Shown: piece after piece, positions 28,815 to 39,578 of the stretch
How positions within the stretch are numbered: position 1 is the first letter of the stretch
Layout of the letters: each line of letters starts with the position of its first letter
Assembly: GCF_000420545.1 (NCBI RefSeq)
Contig: NZ_ATVD01000005.1
Coordinates: forward strand, 124,001-188,000
Source: Arenimonas oryziterrae DSM 21050 = YC6267
GTDB lineage: Bacteria; Pseudomonadota; Gammaproteobacteria; Xanthomonadales; Xanthomonadaceae
Length of the DNA: 64,000 bases
Direction: 5' to 3'
Position numbers and translations under genes: made by a program
The notes under the pieces: model-generated
Databases searched by the model: none
The model's input: the letters and a program-made list of their open reading frames with translations, nothing else
Told to the model about the DNA's origin: nothing

Positions 28815-28894
28815 CGACGGCTTATCGCCACCCCTCCCCGCCGACCCGCCTTGGGCCGCCGGGCGTGCGCGACTTCGCTCGAGGAGCCTCTCCC

Positions 28895-30556
<1,662 letters not shown>

Positions 30557-30567
30557 CAGGAAACATC

Positions 30568-30589
30568 CTCCCCCTGCCCGCAGGGGGAG
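30568..30589. repeat. Perfect 9-bp hairpin between ettA and pyrF
   Basis: CTCCCCCTG (30568-30576) pairs with CAGGGGGAG (30581-30589) around a four-base loop. No T-run follows, so it is at best a weak or Rho-assisted terminator after ettA. It could also be a dispersed palindromic element. pyrF starts 27 bases later. Confidence 0.5.
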
Positions 30590-30615
30590 TCAGTCTGGAC
30601 GGAGAGGAGATCGTG

Positions 30616-31434
30616 ATGGCGACGAGGTTCATGGACGCGTTGCGCAAGCGCTGGTCAGCCGCCAACTCCCTGGTCTGCGTCGGCCTCGATCCGGAACCGG
30701 CGAAGTTCCCGGCGCATCTGCGCAGCACGCCTGACGCAGTATTCGAATTCAACCGCGCGATCATCGACGCTACCGCCGACCTGGTCTGCTGTTTCAAGCC
30801 GCAGATCGCCCACTTCGCCGCGCTGCGCGCCGAAGACGCGCTCGAGCGCCTGATCGCGCATATCCATGCCGCGCATCCCGGCATCCCGGTGATCCTGGAC
30901 GCCAAGCGCGGCGACATCGGCAGCACCGCCGCGAACTACGTCATCGAAGCCTTCGACCGTTACGGCGCCGACGCGGTGACGGTCAATCCGTATCTGGGCC
31001 GCGACTCCGTGCAGCCTTTCCTCGACCGCGCCGACAAGGGCGTGATCGTGTTGTGCCGGACCTCGAATCCGGGCGCGGGCGATCTGCAGGACCTGCCCGT
31101 CGACGGCCGTCCGCTGTACCAGCATGTGGCCGAAAAAGTCGCGCGGGAATGGAACAGCCACGGCAACTGTGCCCTCGTCGTCGGCGCGACCTGGCCGACG
31201 CAACTGCGCGAAGTGCGTGGGATCGTCGGCGCCCTGCCCTTCCTCGTGCCGGGCGTCGGCGCGCAGGGCGGCGATGTCGAACAGATGGTCGGCCATGCCA
31301 AGACCGGCGACGGCACAGGACTGATGATCAGCTCCTCGCGTGCGATTCTCTATGCCGGCCAGGGCGAAGACTTCGCCGCCGCAGCGCGCGCGGCCACCCT
31401 GAGTCTGCGCGACGCGATCAACCGCTGCCGCTGA
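30616..31434 (+). CDS. pyrF: Orotidine 5'-phosphate decarboxylase, type 2
   Basis: Last step of UMP synthesis. ATG 30616 is chosen over GTG 30613 because AGGAG (30605-30609) is then six bases away; the product is 272 aa. The catalytic motif [20 protein letters not shown] holds the Asp-Lys-Asp set of the long (type 2) family. Other signatures are [17 protein letters not shown] and [16 protein letters not shown]. It converges on the glycosyltransferase gene and overlaps it by 17 bases. Confidence 0.95.
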   Translation: MATRFMDALRKRWSAANSLVCVGLDPEPAKFPAHLRSTPDAVFEFNRAIIDATADLVCCFKPQIAHFAALRAEDALERLIAHIHAAHPGIPVILDAKRGDIGSTAANYVIEAFDRYGADAVTVNPYLGRDSVQPFLDRADKGVIVLCRTSNPGAGDLQDLPVDGRPLYQHVAEKVAREWNSHGNCALVVGATWPTQLREVRGIVGALPFLVPGVGAQGGDVEQMVGHAKTGDGTGLMISSSRAILYAGQGEDFAAAARAATLSLRDAINRCR

Positions 31435-32332
31435 TCCGCGGAGTCAGCGTCACGCGCGCGGCCGCCCACAGGCAATGGCTCCACAGCCCCAGCCATAGCA
31501 GGGGCTTGAGCCAGTCGTCGGTCTGCGCCGCCTCGAATTTCTGGAAATACCGCCACAGACTGCGGTGCTTCTGCCACTCGACCCAGACCGGGCGCGTGCG
31601 GCTGGACACACCGCGCACATGCACGACGCGGATGTCGTTGGCGACCAAGACCTCATAACCATGCTCGCGCACGCGCCGGCACAGGTCGATGTCCTCGACA
31701 TGCAAACGATAGGTTTCGTCGAAGCCTTCCAGGCGCAGAAATAGCCCCAGCGGCATCAGCATCAGGGCGCCGGAGAGTGCTTCGACCGGCTGCAGGTCCA
31801 GGCGCGGATCACGGCCCAGATACAGATCATCGCGTTTGCCCAGGCGCGCCAACCACTCGCGCAGGGACGGATCGCGACGGCGCGCCGATGGGTCGCTGAC
31901 GCCGTTGACGTCCACCAGTTCCACGCCGAGCATGCCCGCGCCCGCGCGCTGGATGCCCATCGACACCAGGCGCGACAGCGTGTTCGCCTCGACATAACAG
32001 TCGGGATTGACGAAGGCGACCCAGGGCGTATCGAGCGCACTCGCGCCCTGGTTGCACGCGGCGGCATAGCCGGAGTTTTCGCTGTTGCGCACCAGCTGCA
32101 GGCGGGAATCGCGACTGGCCAGCACGCGTACGCGCTCGCAGGTATCGTCGCCCGAGGCATTGTCGACGACGACGATGCGGGTAATCGACTTGGCACCGAG
32201 CAATTCTTTCAGGCAACGCTCGATTGTACTCGCCGAATGGTAGGTGACCACGACGACGCCGACATCGGTCGCGCCCTGCGAACGGCCGAAGCCGATCAGG
32301 CGACCCTGGAATGAGTGGCGCGATTCGGTCAT
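31418..32332 (-). CDS. GT2-family glycosyltransferase, rhamnosyltransferase-like
   Basis: Predicted cytoplasmic GT-A glycosyltransferase for surface polysaccharide. The ATG at 32332 overlaps the methyltransferase stop (ATGA), giving 304 aa. It shows [56 protein letters not shown] with the DxD-like VNPDC, and the acceptor region [20 protein letters not shown] followed by [10 protein letters not shown], the pattern of WbbL-like rhamnosyltransferases. The sugar specificity is not determined. Its 3' end overlaps pyrF on the other strand. Confidence 0.88.
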   Translation of the reverse strand: MTESRHSFQGRLIGFGRSQGATDVGVVVVTYHSASTIERCLKELLGAKSITRIVVVDNASGDDTCERVRVLASRDSRLQLVRNSENSGYAAACNQGASALDTPWVAFVNPDCYVEANTLSRLVSMGIQRAGAGMLGVELVDVNGVSDPSARRRDPSLREWLARLGKRDDLYLGRDPRLDLQPVEALSGALMLMPLGLFLRLEGFDETYRLHVEDIDLCRRVREHGYEVLVANDIRVVHVRGVSSRTRPVWVEWQKHRSLWRYFQKFEAAQTDDWLKPLLWLGLWSHCLWAAARVTLTPRISGSG

Positions 32333-33198
32333 GGACCGGGCGACTCCGGCGACGCCGCGGCGACCTGCGCGCGCAGACGTTCGACTTCCTGCTCCAGCCA
32401 CGCGATATGCCGCGCGGCAGCCTGGTTGCTGCGCACGTTCTGGTTGTAGTCGGCGTAGACCGATTCGTCGGCGTCCACATACAGGGCCAGGCCCGGCAGG
32501 CGGTCGAGCACCGCCGCCTCGTGCGCGCAGGCGGCGAGGAAGTACATCGGCGCCAGATCCAGCGTCTCGCGCATCGCGTCGCCGTCGTGCAGGCTTTCGT
32601 GCACGCCCTGCCCTGCCCCGTCCAGCGAACGCAGCAGGGAAACGAAAGCGAGCTTCTGCCCGAACAGCCGTCGCGCGGAAAACCGCGGCGCCAGCAGCGC
32701 CTCGAATTCCTCGCGATAAAGTTCGCGCACATGGTGCGGATTGGTCACGCCGGTCGCGTCGGTGTACTGGCGTTTGTCGGGTGTGGACACCAGCAGCAGG
32801 CCGCCCGGTGCGAGCAGTCGCGCGAACCCATCGAGCAGCTGCTCCTGCGCCTGCACGTGCTCGAGCGTCTCGAAGCTGACGATGAGATCGAAACTCGCCG
32901 AGGGCAGAGCATCGAGCATGGTCGCATCGGCGACGTCGAAGCGCAGGTTGTCGGCGGCACCGTAACGGGCGCGCGCATGCGCGACGGTGACCGTATCGAT
33001 GTCCACGCCGAGCACCGAAACGGCCGTTCCCGCGAGCAGTGCGCTGCCAAAGCCCTCACCACAGGCGGCATCGAGCACGCGGCGACCGCGCGCCAGCGTC
33101 CGCGCGAACGCATAGCGATGCCAGTGTTCGTACGCGATTTCGCGCACGCACTCGGGGGTGAAGCGTTCGCCGGTGAATGGCAGGATGGCGTCGCTCAT
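32329..33198 (-). CDS. SAM-dependent class I methyltransferase (polysaccharide locus)
   Basis: The 289-aa product begins MSDAILPFTGERFTPECVRE. The SAM motif VLDAACGEGFGSALLAGTAV is at about residues 41-60, followed by VLGVDID and the motif IV/V region LIVSFETLEHVQAQEQLLDG with LAPGGLLLVSTPDKRQY. The C-terminus ends in a likely coiled coil (AWLEQEVERLRAQVAAA). It lies between two glycosyltransferase genes and an exporter, so it probably methylates a sugar or caps a glycan chain; this is inferred from context. Confidence 0.85.
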   Translation of the reverse strand: MSDAILPFTGERFTPECVREIAYEHWHRYAFARTLARGRRVLDAACGEGFGSALLAGTAVSVLGVDIDTVTVAHARARYGAADNLRFDVADATMLDALPSASFDLIVSFETLEHVQAQEQLLDGFARLLAPGGLLLVSTPDKRQYTDATGVTNPHHVRELYREEFEALLAPRFSARRLFGQKLAFVSLLRSLDGAGQGVHESLHDGDAMRETLDLAPMYFLAACAHEAAVLDRLPGLALYVDADESVYADYNQNVRSNQAAARHIAWLEQEVERLRAQVAAASPESPGP

Positions 33199-33205
33199 GA
33201 GCTCC

Positions 33206-34066
33206 TCAACCGAAAAGGTCGCGTTGCGGTCCGCCGCGCTCGATCTGCAGCAGGCGCTCGGCCAGGCGATCGCGCAGCGGGCGCAGCGGATCGGCGAGGA
33301 TGAAGCGCGCAACCAGCTCATGATAATCCGGCCAGCGCGCCAGCAGTCGCTGGAGGTTCTCGCCGCCCGGCCCCTGCCCCAGCGGACCGAAAGAGGCATT
33401 GCCGGCGTGCACGACGTAGGCGCCGTCGCACAGGACATTGCGCCAGCCCATCGCGGCGACACGGCGGCAGAAGTCGTTTTCCTCGCCATAGCCCCGGCCG
33501 AAGGTCGCGGCATCGAAGCCGCCGACCTGGCGCAAGGCGGCGCGGCGCACGAACATGCAAAAACCGACCGCCGTGGGCAGCTCGGGATACTCGTGCACCG
33601 GCAGGCTGGCCGCCGCTTCCGCCAACCGGTCGGCATCGGCGGGTGCCGGCGCCGGGTTGTTCTCCAGGAAGCGCGGGAAAGAACAGATCTCGGCATTGTT
33701 GGACCAGGGCGTGATGGTGGCGATGCGCGCATCGCTGGCCGCACAGCGCACGATCTGCGCCAGCCAGCCCGGCGTGGCGACGGCGTCGGAGTTGAACAGC
33801 ACGACATCGGCGTCGCCGGTTTCGGCGAACGCGGCATTACAGTTGGCGGGGAAGCCGAGATTGACCTCGCGCCGCACATAACGCGCCTGTCCGCCGCTGC
33901 GCTCGCACCAGGCGCGGGCCAGCGTCGCCACCTGCGGATCGCTGGAGGCGTCGTCGGCGATCAGCACTGGCACGTCGCGCGGCAGGGTGCGCGTCAACGA
34001 CGCCAGACAGGCGTCGAGCTCGGCCAGTGCATTGAACACCGGCACCACCACGGTCGGAAAACTCAT
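33206..34066 (-). CDS. GT2-family glycosyltransferase
   Basis: Predicted cytoplasmic glycosyltransferase of surface polysaccharide synthesis. The ATG at 34066 overlaps the ABC ATPase stop (ATGA), giving 286 aa. The nucleotide-sugar fold is clear: FPTVVVPVFNALAELDACLA, VLIADDASSDPQVATL, NLGFPANCNAAFAETGDADV with LFNSD, and TAVGFCMFVRRAALRQVGGF followed by GYGEENDFCRR. It is a different subfamily from the neighbour at 31418-32332. It ends seven bases before the methyltransferase start. Confidence 0.9.
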   Translation of the reverse strand: MSFPTVVVPVFNALAELDACLASLTRTLPRDVPVLIADDASSDPQVATLARAWCERSGGQARYVRREVNLGFPANCNAAFAETGDADVVLFNSDAVATPGWLAQIVRCAASDARIATITPWSNNAEICSFPRFLENNPAPAPADADRLAEAAASLPVHEYPELPTAVGFCMFVRRAALRQVGGFDAATFGRGYGEENDFCRRVAAMGWRNVLCDGAYVVHAGNASFGPLGQGPGGENLQRLLARWPDYHELVARFILADPLRPLRDRLAERLLQIERGGPQRDLFG

Positions 34067-35259
34067 GGCGCTTCGTCCGGCCCGAGCCAGCGGTGCGGCA
34101 GGCGTACGACCCCCAGCTCGCGGGTCGCGCCCTGGATCACGATGCTGCGCTCGCTGGTGCAGAACAGGCGCAGCGCTTCGGCATCGAGCACGTGCGTGCG
34201 CAGCTGGTAGCTGCCCGGCAACAGCGGCAACGCATCGAAATGCAGGCGGAAGCGGAAACGGTCGTCGCCCAGCGGTTCGCCGGCAACCTGGGCCATCTCC
34301 GAACTCAGGCCGTAAACGGGCGTGCCATCGGCACGCACCCAACCGCACATCAACACCGGCGCAACACCGGCCGGCGCACGCAATACCACCTCGTGCAACA
34401 AGGACGCCCCCTGCTCCAGATACTGCGCAGGCGCGTCTTGCGGCGGCGCGCCGGCGACGCTTTCGATTTCGTATCCGCCGGACTGCACGGGCGCAGTGGC
34501 TTCACCGTTCGGATCGCGCTGCCGGCTTTCATGCCAGGCCAGGTACTGCTGGCAGACATCGAAGACGTCGCCATGCTTCTCGATGCGGCCCTCGTGCAGC
34601 CACAGGGCCTGCCGGCAGAGCTTCTGCACGTGGTACATGCTGTGCGAAACCAGCAGCAAGGTGCCACCACCGGCGAGGTATTCGTCGATCCAGCGCGTGC
34701 ACTTGCGCTGGAAACTCTCGTCGCCGACGCTGAGGATCTCGTCGGTGATCAGCAGCGCAGGCCGCACCGCCGCGATTACCGCGAAGCCCAGGCGCACGAC
34801 CATGCCGGTGGAATAGTGTTTGACCGGCTCGTCGATGTAGGCGCCGATGTCGGCGAAGGCCTCGATCTCGGGCAGGCGCCGCGCGAGTTCAGCGTCGTCG
34901 AGGCCGTGCAGGGCCGCGGCCATGCGCACGTTTTCGCGACCGGAGTATTCGGGGTGGAAGCCGGCGCCGAGTTCGATCAGGGCGCCGATGCTGCCGCGCG
35001 TGGTGATGCTGCCCGCGCTCGGCGTCAGCACGCCGGTCACGAGCTTGAGCAGGGTCGACTTGCCCGCGCCATTTTCGCCGATGATCGCCAGCGACTGTCC
35101 TGCATGGACTTCGAAGCTGACGCCGTCGAGCACGACGACCTGCCGTTGCGGCGGCCGGCCGCGCACCATGTCCCACAGCGCGTGCACGCGATCGCCGGCG
35201 TGACCGAGGACCGGGTAGCGCTTGCACAGCCCGTCGGCGCGAATCAGCGGCGCGCTCAC
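34063..35259 (-). CDS. wzt: Polysaccharide ABC transporter ATP-binding protein, Wzt type with C-terminal glycan-binding domain
   Basis: ATPase that powers export of an undecaprenyl-linked polysaccharide such as O antigen. The start is GTG 35259 (read VSAPLIRADGLCKRYPV), overlapping the permease stop as GTGA with an AGGA site seven bases upstream; 398 aa. The N-terminal ABC domain shows IIGENGAGKSTLLKLVTGVL, the Wzt-specific LIELGAGFHPEYSGRENVRM, HYSTGMVVRLGFAV and LLITDEILSVGDESFQRK. Residues from about 270 onward form a second domain like Wzt-C, which in E. coli O8/O9a reads the capped glycan end. A methylated cap would fit the nearby methyltransferase. Confidence 0.9.
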   Translation of the reverse strand: MSAPLIRADGLCKRYPVLGHAGDRVHALWDMVRGRPPQRQVVVLDGVSFEVHAGQSLAIIGENGAGKSTLLKLVTGVLTPSAGSITTRGSIGALIELGAGFHPEYSGRENVRMAAALHGLDDAELARRLPEIEAFADIGAYIDEPVKHYSTGMVVRLGFAVIAAVRPALLITDEILSVGDESFQRKCTRWIDEYLAGGGTLLLVSHSMYHVQKLCRQALWLHEGRIEKHGDVFDVCQQYLAWHESRQRDPNGEATAPVQSGGYEIESVAGAPPQDAPAQYLEQGASLLHEVVLRAPAGVAPVLMCGWVRADGTPVYGLSSEMAQVAGEPLGDDRFRFRLHFDALPLLPGSYQLRTHVLDAEALRLFCTSERSIVIQGATRELGVVRLPHRWLGPDEAP

Positions 35260-36023
35260 AGGAAATCCTCGAGGTGCGCACGCGTCCGCTCCGTCAGCCA
35301 CCATGCCAAAGCGACCAGGGCGAGCGCGGCCAGCGCCGAACAGCCGAGCGGCGCCCAGGCGACCGGTTCACCGAGCAGGCCGTGACGCACGGCTTCGATC
35401 GGTGCGGTGAACGGATTGAAGCCGAGCGCGTCGCGCACCGGCGGCGGCAATTGCGCGCGGTCGTAGATGATCGGCGTGAGGAAAAATCCCAGCGACAACA
35501 ACTGACCGACCGCGGACGCGACATCGCGCAGAAACACCTGCAGCACCGCGACGATGTGCGAGGCGCCGAGCGTGAACAACAACAGCACCGCCAGACCGGC
35601 TGTCATCGCCGGCAGACCACCGACATGCAGGGGCACGCCGAGCAGCGCCACGACCACCAGCACGAGGGCGAACCCGGCGAGATCGACGAGCACGCTCGCC
35701 GCCATGCGCGCATTGATGTACAGCGAATACGGCACCGCGATCTTGCCGATCAGCGACGCGTTGTCGATGAGCACGGTGACATTGCGGCCGACCGCGTTCG
35801 AGAACAGGCTCCACGGCCACAGCGCCAGCGCGAGGAACACGCCGTAAGGCACCGACGAGGCTGCGCGTGCCGGCAACAGGCTGCCGAACACCCAGGCCAG
35901 CACGGCCAGCTGCACCAGCGGCAGCACGATGTACCAGCCGCCTCCCAACAGGGTCCAGCGATAGCGCTCGCCGAGTTCGCGGCGCAGCAGCTCGCGGAAA
36001 ACGGAGCGACGGGCCGGCGTCAT
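35256..36023 (-). CDS. wzm: Polysaccharide ABC-2 transporter permease, Wzm type
   Basis: Membrane half of the polysaccharide exporter. The 255-aa product has about six hydrophobic segments and the family N-terminus RELLRRELGERYRWTLLGGG, followed by YIVLPLVQLAVLAWVFGSLL. FFLTPIIYDRAQLPPPVRDA and LGFNPFTAPIEAVRHGLLGE are typical of ABC-2 O-antigen/teichoic-acid exporters. Its ATG overlaps the gspD stop by four bases (36023-36020), so it is read directly behind the secretin gene. Confidence 0.9.
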   Translation of the reverse strand: MTPARRSVFRELLRRELGERYRWTLLGGGWYIVLPLVQLAVLAWVFGSLLPARAASSVPYGVFLALALWPWSLFSNAVGRNVTVLIDNASLIGKIAVPYSLYINARMAASVLVDLAGFALVLVVVALLGVPLHVGGLPAMTAGLAVLLLFTLGASHIVAVLQVFLRDVASAVGQLLSLGFFLTPIIYDRAQLPPPVRDALGFNPFTAPIEAVRHGLLGEPVAWAPLGCSALAALALVALAWWLTERTRAHLEDFL

Positions 36024-38203
36024 CGCTGCGGTGCGGGCTTCTCCGCCGCTTTACGCAGGGGCTCCAGCGCGCGGAAGCGCTGGCCGTACTCGTCGGTCAG
36101 CTGACGGGCTTCGGCCGGATTGCGAACGATGGTCGGCGTGACCAGCACCAGGACTTCCGTGCGGTTGTTGTCGCGCTTCTGTTGACCGAACAGCGCCCCG
36201 ACGAAGGGAATGCGGCTCAGGCCGGGCAGGCCCGCCGAGCCCTTGCCGTTCTCGGTCTTGATCAGGCCGGCAAGCAACACTGTCTCGCCGCTGCGCACGC
36301 CGACTTCGGTATGCAGCTTGCGCGTATCCACGCTGACATTGCCCGCGACGGTCGGCGTCTCGGGACTGTCGACCGCGGGCGAACTCACTTCCTGGGTGAT
36401 TTCCATGAACACCATGCCGTCGCTGCTCACGCGCGGCTTGACCTTGAGGCTGATGCCGGTCTGGCGGAACTGCACCTGGCTGTAGGTATTGTCGGTGTTG
36501 GTATTGCCGCCGTTGTTGATGATCGTGCTGGCGACCGGGATCTGCGTACCGGAATTGAAATCGGCTTCGACGTTGTTGCGCACGAGCACCGACGGCGCCG
36601 ACAGCACGTGCAGCTCGGACACCGAATCGAGCGTGGACACGATCGCCTGCGCGCTCGGGCCGAGGAAGGTGAAGCTGGCCGCACCGGGCGTCGTGCCGGG
36701 CGAGACCGAGGAACCGGAATTCTTCCAGTCGTCGAGCACCGAGGTGATCGCCTGCGTCGCGCTGTCGATGGAATTGCCGAAGAACCAGCTCACGCCGTAC
36801 TGCAGCTTGTCGATCAGCTTGACCTCGACGACCTGCGCCTCGATGTGCACCTGCAGCGGCATGGTGTCGAGCCGATCGATCGCGCGACGGATCGACTCCC
36901 ACTGCGCCGGACTCGCCCGCACGAGCAGGGAATTGCTTTCTTCGACCGCGCTGATGCCGACGTCGCCGCCGGCGATGTTCAGGGTCTGATTGCCGCCACC
37001 GCTGTTGCCGGTCGCGGCCGGCGTGTTCGTCGCAGGCTTGGTTGCCGGCGGCATGTCGGTGGTGCGCACTTCGACCGGATCCAGGCCCGGCATCAGGGAT
37101 GCCGGCGCACTGTTGTTGCGGCTGCTGCCGTTGCCGAACACGGTGCCGAGCTGATCGGCGAGATCGGTCGCCTTGACGTATTTGACTTCGTAGACGTACA
37201 GACGCGCGCCGTCGCCACCGGCGTCCATGCGTTCGATCCAGCTCTGCACTTCGCGCAGGTAGCTGGCCTGCGGCGTGATGACCATGACGGCGTTCTGCCC
37301 TTCCAGCGGCATGAAGCGGAACATGCCGGCGATCGGCGTCTTGCCGCCTTCGCCGAAAATCTTCTCCAGCTCGCCGACGACTTTCGAAGCCTCGGCCGAC
37401 TGCAGCGGGAACACGCCGACCGACATGCCGGCGAGCCAGTCGACATCGAAGATCTCGATCGTGCGCAGGTAGTTCTGCAACTCGGCGCGGGTACCGGCCA
37501 GCACGATGAGATTGCGCGAATTGTCCACCTGCACGACGGCATTGGTGCGTGCATACGGCTTGAGCAGCTTTTCCATTTCCGCCGCGGCGATGTACTTCAG
37601 CGGCACCGCGCGCACTTCGAAGCCGCGGGCATTCGCCGGCGAACCGGTGCGCGGCGACAGATTGCCGGCGACCGCCTGGTCGGACGGCAACACGTTGTAG
37701 CGACCGTCGCTCCAGACCAGACGCGCGTTGTTCCAGCCCAGCACCATTTCCAGCAGGGACAGCGCCTGGGCATTGTCGACCGGACGCGGCGTCGCCAGCG
37801 TCACGGTGCCCTGCACGCCCGGAGCGATCACGTAGTTCTGCTGCAGCAGGTCGCCGAGGATGACCTTGACCACCGTGTGCACCGACTCGCCTTCGAAATT
37901 GAAGGTCGCTTCGCCGCTCGATCCCAGGTTCGGCGGCGGCGTCGCAGCCACGCGCTGGTTGATCAGCTGGCCATTGCCGGCACGGATGCGCGGACGCACT
38001 TCGGACGGCGCGCTGTCGGAGCTCGGGCCGGTCGGCACGACGTGGCCGTTGACGATCACGGGCGGCGACGACGGTGCGGATTCGGCGTTGGCCGGCGGCA
38101 TCGGCGTGTTGTTGCGTTCCATGCGCGGCACGGAGGGCGTCGCGCAGGCGGCAAGCACGCTGAGCAAGGCGAGAAGAACTACCGGACGGATCGCAAGAGT
38201 CAT
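36020..38203 (-). CDS. gspD: Type II secretion secretin GspD (XpsD-like)
   Basis: Outer-membrane secretin channel of the T2SS. The 727-aa product starts with a lipoprotein signal (MTLAIRPVVLLALLSVLAAC), so it may reach the outer membrane as a lipoprotein, as XpsD does. The N-domains follow (FNFEGESVHTVVKVILGDLL; VRAVPLKYIAAAEMEKLLKP), with a Gly/Asn/Pro-rich insert near residue 390. The secretin core contains VHIEAQVVEVKLIDKLQYGV, LSAPSVLVRNNVEADFNSGT and VGVRSGETVLLAGLIKTENG, ending with FGQQKRDNNRTEVLVLVTPT. It is the last gene of the T2SS operon. Confidence 0.96.
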   Translation of the reverse strand: MTLAIRPVVLLALLSVLAACATPSVPRMERNNTPMPPANAESAPSSPPVIVNGHVVPTGPSSDSAPSEVRPRIRAGNGQLINQRVAATPPPNLGSSGEATFNFEGESVHTVVKVILGDLLQQNYVIAPGVQGTVTLATPRPVDNAQALSLLEMVLGWNNARLVWSDGRYNVLPSDQAVAGNLSPRTGSPANARGFEVRAVPLKYIAAAEMEKLLKPYARTNAVVQVDNSRNLIVLAGTRAELQNYLRTIEIFDVDWLAGMSVGVFPLQSAEASKVVGELEKIFGEGGKTPIAGMFRFMPLEGQNAVMVITPQASYLREVQSWIERMDAGGDGARLYVYEVKYVKATDLADQLGTVFGNGSSRNNSAPASLMPGLDPVEVRTTDMPPATKPATNTPAATGNSGGGNQTLNIAGGDVGISAVEESNSLLVRASPAQWESIRRAIDRLDTMPLQVHIEAQVVEVKLIDKLQYGVSWFFGNSIDSATQAITSVLDDWKNSGSSVSPGTTPGAASFTFLGPSAQAIVSTLDSVSELHVLSAPSVLVRNNVEADFNSGTQIPVASTIINNGGNTNTDNTYSQVQFRQTGISLKVKPRVSSDGMVFMEITQEVSSPAVDSPETPTVAGNVSVDTRKLHTEVGVRSGETVLLAGLIKTENGKGSAGLPGLSRIPFVGALFGQQKRDNNRTEVLVLVTPTIVRNPAEARQLTDEYGQRFRALEPLRKAAEKPAPQR

Positions 38204-38212
38204 CTTGTCACT

Positions 38213-38968
38213 TTACCTTCTGTCGTCGGTGTCGCGGGGGGGCTGGGCGCGCAACTGCGCGCGCCGGGCTTCGATGCGACGGCGGATCGCTTCAACCTGT
38301 TCTTCCTGCGTCATGGCCTTTTCGCCGGGCGCGGGCATCAATGCGGACATCGGCTGGCTCGGCGGCGCAGGCGTGGCCTGGGCTTCGGGCGGACTGCCCG
38401 GTGCCGAAGTTGCGACCGGCGCCACGGCAGACGCCTCGGTCGCCGCGCTCTCGACGCGGGTCGGCGGCACACCGCCCTTGCCGTCGAACACGCGCAAGGG
38501 GAAGGTCTGCTGCCCGCTCGGGCCCTCGAACGTCGCCTGCCGCGGTTTGAGCGCAAGCAGACGCCATTGCGTGCCTTCGACGTTTTCGCCCACGCGCACA
38601 CGGCGACTCTGCCCGCCTTCGTTCATCGTCAGCACCGCCATCTGCAGGCGCGGCGTGATCAGGATGCTGGTGACGATCGCATCGAGCGTGGCGCTGCCGG
38701 CGTCGCCTGCAACAGCGGAAACCGCATGCGGACGACGGTCGGCGCTGAGCAGCGGTCGCGCACCGACTTCCGCGAACGACGGCAGCGGACCGAGTCGCGA
38801 TTGACCCTGGGTCAGATGCAGGGCGCGCAAAGGCGGCGGTGGTTCGCCGCCCTCGGTGATCGGCGCGATGCGGCCGCCAAGACCGGCCATCGTCAGCGCG
38901 AGCAAGGTCAGTGCCCACAGGCACAGCGTGCCGAGCAACAGGGTCACGGGGCGTTGTGCTTCAAGCAC
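38213..38968 (-). CDS. gspN: Type II secretion protein N (XpsN-like, GspC-related)
   Basis: Predicted inner-membrane component linking the L-M platform to the secretin. The start is GTG 38968, overlapping the gspM stop by eight bases with GAGG upstream; 251 aa. It has one membrane span (about residues 7-29), then an HR-like domain with LDAIVTSILITPRLQMAVLT, VRVGENVEGTQWRLLALKPR and ATFEGPSGQQTFPLRV, the pattern seen in GspC/XpsN. The rest is Ala/Pro-rich and ends in a charged helix (EQVEAIRRRIEARRAQLRAQ). No separate gspC is present, so this protein probably fills that role, as proposed for Xanthomonas. Confidence 0.82.
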   Translation of the reverse strand: MLEAQRPVTLLLGTLCLWALTLLALTMAGLGGRIAPITEGGEPPPPLRALHLTQGQSRLGPLPSFAEVGARPLLSADRRPHAVSAVAGDAGSATLDAIVTSILITPRLQMAVLTMNEGGQSRRVRVGENVEGTQWRLLALKPRQATFEGPSGQQTFPLRVFDGKGGVPPTRVESAATEASAVAPVATSAPGSPPEAQATPAPPSQPMSALMPAPGEKAMTQEEQVEAIRRRIEARRAQLRAQPPRDTDDRR

Positions 38969-39578
38969 GCGGCACCTCGGGCGTGGTGGCGAGCGGGAGG
39001 TAGCCGTACAGATCGAAACTGACATCGACGCCACCGCCGCCGGCATCGCTGCCCGGCACGAGGTAGCTGCCGCGCGAGAGCAACTCGAGGTTGTCGATGA
39101 ACAACTGCGGGCGGCCGCTTTCCAGCGCATGCATCACGGCAGCGATTTCGCCCATGCCGCAGCGCAGGCGCACCTGCACGACCACGCGCTGGAACGGCTG
39201 TTTTTCGCTCGCCGGTTCCGCCGGCGTGCGCGAGGTGATCTGGCAGGCCGCCGGATTGGAGCTGGCGGCGCTGACCACGCGTTCCAGACGCTCGACCAGG
39301 GCGGCGATCGCCAGACCACGATTGGCTTCGGGCAGGAAGCCGGGATTGTCGGCTTCGAACGCGCGCACCTGCGCGAGCTGTTTTTCGATGTCCGCACGCT
39401 GCGCCGCTTCCGCACGCAGACTGGCTTCCTGCGTACGCAGCGCGTCGATCTCTTCGCCCATGGTCAGCATCGGCGCGGTGAACCACCAATGCACGAGCAC
39501 GAGGTAGGCCACCAGCACGGCGAGCGCGACGCCGCCGAGCACGCGCCAACGCGGCGGCAGACTATCGGGCTTTGCCAT
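38961..39578 (-). CDS. gspM: Type II secretion protein GspM (XpsM-like)
   Basis: Bitopic inner-membrane platform protein that pairs with GspL. The 205-aa product has one membrane span (about residues 13-33), a coiled coil (EEIDALRTQEASLRAEAAQR) and a C-terminal ferredoxin-like domain with a Gly-rich loop (GSDAGGGGVDVSFDLYGYL). It resembles the shorter XpsM/PilO-like branch. Sequence conservation is low, so position between gspL and the N gene carries much of the call. It overlaps gspL by 17 bases. Confidence 0.85.
   Translation of the reverse strand: MAKPDSLPPRWRVLGGVALAVLVAYLVLVHWWFTAPMLTMGEEIDALRTQEASLRAEAAQRADIEKQLAQVRAFEADNPGFLPEANRGLAIAALVERLERVVSAASSNPAACQITSRTPAEPASEKQPFQRVVVQVRLRCGMGEIAAVMHALESGRPQLFIDNLELLSRGSYLVPGSDAGGGGVDVSFDLYGYLPLATTPEVPRA

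Noticed and set aside
30568-30589. ettA terminator
   Set aside because: The stem is perfect but no T-run follows on either strand. It is kept only as a palindromic repeat.
35867-39022. Long open frame on the plus strand opposite the T2SS gspD region
   Set aside because: Shadow of gspD, the N gene and the permease gene on the other strand. No motif and no plausible start context.
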